Positions 6,593 to 9,041 of a stretch of DNA of 9,041 nucleotides are shown one piece after another (position 1 is the first letter of the stretch; each line of letters starts with the position of its first letter). Position numbers and translations under genes: made by a program. Source of the stretch: Lachnospiraceae bacterium (GTDB taxonomy: Bacteria; Bacillota; Clostridia; Lachnospirales; Lachnospiraceae); assembly GCA_014804495.1 (NCBI GenBank), contig JAAUZS010000018.1, positions 1 to 9,041 on the forward strand, in the 5' to 3' direction. A model generated the notes under the pieces. It had not been told where the DNA came from and searched no databases. It worked only from the letters and a program-made list of their open reading frames with translations.

Positions 6593-7849
6593 ATGCGAGT
6601 GTTCAGATTAGAATTAAAAAAGATTTTAAAGTCACGCCGGACAATAATCCTGATTGCGCTGTCACTGTTTATGAGCGTACTTATGGCGTATCTTCCGGTA
6701 ACTTTCGTATCCGTAAGTCAGTATGATGAAGCCGGAAATAAAGTAGCGTCTCTGAAAGGTTTGGAAGCGGTTCGGTATACAAAAATATTGCAGGAAGGTA
6801 TAAAAGGAGAATTGACGCCGGAAATCATGCGGCATGCAGTGGAAGAATATCAGGCGTGCATGCGGGAATATAATGCAGAGGGAACATGGGACCTTCCGGG
6901 AGATGTATATTACAAGCGTATTTTTCCGATTTATCCGTTGCTGCCAAGAGTCAGGGAAGCTTTCTCCGACCGAAAAACAGGATTTGCGCCGGCGATTACT
7001 GATATTGCACCGGAGAAGGTGGATAATTTCTACGAGGCTTGCGACGAGCGGATTATAGCGCTGGGAGAAATGGAACAAAAAAACAGTCAGGCAGCCAGAC
7101 AGTTTATGCGTGATAAATACAGGAGCGTTGAAAAACCTTACTTTTATTATCCGGGGTATAATTCAGACGCAATGGACTATGAATTGCTTTTGGCAATATT
7201 GCTGCTCTTGTTTTGTACTGTGATCGCAGCTCCGGCTTTTTCATCGGATTATCAAACGGGAGCTGATGATATTCTGCGTTGTACCAGACACGGGCGCATG
7301 CGTCTGGGTATCTCCAAAACTGCTACGGTGGCAGGCATTTCAGGTATTCTGTATACCGTCTGCATGACGATTTATCTTTTGCTCTCCAACAGCTTTTTTG
7401 GCTGGGAGTGTACCAGAACCTCCATGCAGGTAGAGTATTCGGTTACAAGTCTGGCAAATTGGAATATGGGAGAATTGCAGCTGGCAGTTATGTTTGCAGG
7501 GTTACTTACAGTAATCGCAACGGTATGTTTTACTGCATTCCTTTCTTCCAGATGCAGGAATGTGATTACCTCCCTGTCAATAGGGCTTGTTATGTGTTTT
7601 GCACCGATTTTCATTTATATGTCGATTCCCGATTCGTTTAAACCGGGATTATGGATGAGGTGTATGCTTCCGTCGGGCGGACTGGGTATGATGAGCAGTT
7701 TTTTATATTCGATAATTGATTATGAGTTCTTGACGCTGGGAAGTCTTGCGGTCTGGACGCCTTACGCTATGGCAGGCTTTGCGGCGGTAGAAATAGTTAT
7801 TTTTTCAGTAACGGCTGTTCGTTCATATATGGTGCATAGGGTGGCATGA
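6593..7849 (+). CDS. ABC-2-type transporter permease
   Basis: A 418-residue membrane subunit. A cytoplasmic N-terminus of about 17 residues (RLELKKILKSRR) leads to helix 1 at 18-36. A large soluble domain of about 160 residues (37-196) follows, with no hydrophobic span, and probably faces outside. Further helices lie at about 197-215, 243-265, 296-317, 325-343 and 388-410, with a possible short one near 362-376. The segment after helix 2, SSDYQTGADDILRCTRHGR, is the usual ABC-2 coupling motif (acidic residue, G, then a small basic-ended helix). The start is supported by AAGGAAGGA at 6572-6580. It pairs with the ATPase immediately upstream as a half-size exporter, probably acting as a dimer or with the six-helix protein. 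The outer domain could bind a peptide or drug; the substrate is unknown. Confidence 0.9.
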   Translation: MRVFRLELKKILKSRRTIILIALSLFMSVLMAYLPVTFVSVSQYDEAGNKVASLKGLEAVRYTKILQEGIKGELTPEIMRHAVEEYQACMREYNAEGTWDLPGDVYYKRIFPIYPLLPRVREAFSDRKTGFAPAITDIAPEKVDNFYEACDERIIALGEMEQKNSQAARQFMRDKYRSVEKPYFYYPGYNSDAMDYELLLAILLLLFCTVIAAPAFSSDYQTGADDILRCTRHGRMRLGISKTATVAGISGILYTVCMTIYLLLSNSFFGWECTRTSMQVEYSVTSLANWNMGELQLAVMFAGLLTVIATVCFTAFLSSRCRNVITSLSIGLVMCFAPIFIYMSIPDSFKPGLWMRCMLPSGGLGMMSSFLYSIIDYEFLTLGSLAVWTPYAMAGFAAVEIVIFSVTAVRSYMVHRVA

Positions 7850-7934
7850 AAAACAGACCGGATATTGTGCAAAATTGTGTTCATTGTTTTTATAACTTAT
7901 AGGAAAAATATTGCTTTTTTGTACAGGAATTATA

Positions 7935-7963
7935 TTGACCAAATTATGGATTATGTGTAATAT
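7935..7963 (+). promoter_or_regulatory. SigA-like promoter for the secreted Ig-like protein gene
   Basis: TTGACC (7935-7940), a 17-bp spacer, then TAATAT (7958-7963). Transcription would start near 7970 and leave an AT-rich leader of about 80 bases in which I see no known riboswitch. It lies after the permease stop, so the downstream gene is probably a separate transcription unit. Confidence 0.7.
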
Positions 7964-8051
7964 ATAAGATAGAAAAATTGTATTTTCAACTTATGTATGT
8001 AATTTCAGATTAATTTTGTGTTTAGTCTAAGAATTGGGGGCGATAAAAATT

Positions 8052-9041
8052 ATGTACAAAAAATGGAAAAGCGTGACTGCACTTAGCATGGCGGCGCTGC
8101 TTGGTTGCATAATACCGATGGGTACTATGATGGCAGCGGAGGAAAATACAGAAGTCGTTCAGGAGATTGATGTGGATTCTGTTTCTGATTCCGATGCGGG
8201 TTATGACGAAGATGCTGACTTAGACGAAAATGATATTACCGATGATGAAGATACCAGCGAAGAAGTCATTGTCAATACTGAGGCTGATGCAGACAACGAT
8301 GGAAATGACGGAACTGAAGTCATGTCTGATGCAGAGGAAACGGAAACAGAAAATACAGAAGTTCAGGCGTGCCTTGATGCACCTGTGATTGATATCACAT
8401 TGAATGGAACGAGTTATAAGGTCGATGGTCTGGGCGGTAAGATAGATTATAAGTATGTTAATAATCTGAATCAGGTATTTGAGTTTTCTGCAAGTCAGGA
8501 GAATCAGGAGACTTCGTTTTATTACTATATAGACAGAGTTGAAGATATTACTGCCAATGCCAGGGACGAAGAGCAGATGGCTTCTTTGTGGCCAAGCGAG
8601 GCACAGTCATCTTCGATGACATTTTCTCTTTCGCTTAATGAAAACTATGTTTTATATGTGAAAGCAGTGGGAGAAGACGGACAGACCACTTACGCAAGGT
8701 CCGGCGGAGTAGTGGTGGATACCGTAGCGCCTAAGATTGTCGGATTAGAGGAGGGAAAGGCTTATCCGGAAGGAACTGCATTCAAAGTGGAAGAGGCCAA
8801 TCTGGAGAGTGTCAAAGTGAATGAGACACTTGTAACTCCTGAATCGGATGGAAGTTATCTGGTTAGTGCTAACGGAACCTCCTGTGTAATCAGGGTAAAG
8901 GACAAAGCGGGAAATGAGAAAACCTGTAGTATCACTGTAACTGCGAGAGTTCCCGAAGAGAATGGCGTTATTTCTGTGAACGGAACCTATTCGCTGAAAG
9001 CCGGCACTGCATATCAGCTTGCAGAAGGAAAATGGCAGGTG
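8052..9041 (+). CDS. Secreted Ig-like domain surface protein, 5' part (3' end outside window)
   Basis: The frame is open from ATG 8052 to the window edge, 330 codons without a stop. A signal peptide is clear: K3-K4-W-K6, a hydrophobic core at about 8-27, and probable cleavage after MMAA (residues 26-29). An LLGC at 16-19 fits a loose lipobox but is followed by more hydrophobic sequence, so signal peptidase I is favoured. Residues 30-105 are a low-complexity, strongly acidic D/E/T/S linker. Residues about 108-225 and 226-298 look like successive beta-sandwich modules; the second has VDTVAPKI at its entry and DKAGN at 284-288, typical of bacterial Ig-like repeats. A further module starts near 303. 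The ribosome binding site is a poor GGGGG at 8036-8040, 11 bases upstream. A cell-surface adhesin or polymer-binding role is inferred; the missing C-terminus would show any sortase or wall-binding anchor. Confidence 0.88.
   Translation, partial: MYKKWKSVTALSMAALLGCIIPMGTMMAAEENTEVVQEIDVDSVSDSDAGYDEDADLDENDITDDEDTSEEVIVNTEADADNDGNDGTEVMSDAEETETENTEVQACLDAPVIDITLNGTSYKVDGLGGKIDYKYVNNLNQVFEFSASQENQETSFYYYIDRVEDITANARDEEQMASLWPSEAQSSSMTFSLSLNENYVLYVKAVGEDGQTTYARSGGVVVDTVAPKIVGLEEGKAYPEGTAFKVEEANLESVKVNETLVTPESDGSYLVSANGTSCVIRVKDKAGNEKTCSITVTARVPEENGVISVNGTYSLKAGTAYQLAEGKWQV

Noticed and set aside
7850..7934. Intrinsic terminator after the permease gene
   Set aside because: I found T-runs and a small tataa-c-ttata palindrome but no stable GC-rich hairpin followed by a U-tract.
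8097..8108. LLGC as a lipoprotein lipobox in the secreted protein
   Set aside because: The cysteine is inside the hydrophobic core and is followed by further hydrophobic residues up to an AA cleavage site, which suits signal peptidase I better.

Overview
The window looks like a chromosomal segment from a low-to-mid GC Gram-positive anaerobe, most likely a gut clostridium of the Lachnospiraceae type. The grounds are AGGAGG-like ribosome binding sites, TTG as well as ATG starts, SigA-like promoter hexamers, an ECF sigma/membrane protein/ABC exporter cluster, and a secreted Ig-like protein behind an acidic linker. The species call is inference; no marker gene is present.

Left part (1-3820): the 3' end of an ImmA/IrrE-type (HEXXH) metallopeptidase gene, probably an HTH/HigA-like regulator whose N-terminus lies off the window, runs rightward. 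It converges on a large leftward gene for a 1012-residue protein with a WYL-like N-terminus, a complete UPF1-like superfamily 1 helicase core and a C-terminal PD-(D/E)xK/Vsr-like nuclease. Between the two stop codons lies a 204-bp near-palindrome with perfect 20-bp terminal inverted repeats. It probably serves as a two-way terminator and may be a dispersed mobile-type repeat.

Middle (3821-4039): an A-rich divergent intergenic region with short tandem repeats. It holds a SigA-like promoter for the helicase gene and a strong ribosome binding site for the sigma factor gene.

Right part (4040-7849): a rightward cluster of an ECF sigma factor (TTG start), a six-helix membrane protein in the position of an anti-sigma factor, an ABC ATPase and an ABC-2-type permease with a large extracytoplasmic domain. 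A second imperfect palindrome of about 207 bp, flanked by 10-bp direct repeats, sits between the membrane protein and the ATPase. Removing it and one repeat copy in thought leaves a 56-bp gap, close to the 55-bp gap between the next two genes, so it looks like an insertion into a once compact operon. The likely logic is that the membrane protein senses or restrains, the sigma factor transcribes, and the ABC pair exports or protects. The substrate is unknown.

End (7850-9041): a good SigA-like promoter drives a secreted, Ig-like surface protein that runs off the window after 330 codons.

The best candidates for undescribed biology are the WYL-helicase-nuclease protein as a possible single-gene anti-phage or DNA-processing factor, and the two long palindromic elements.
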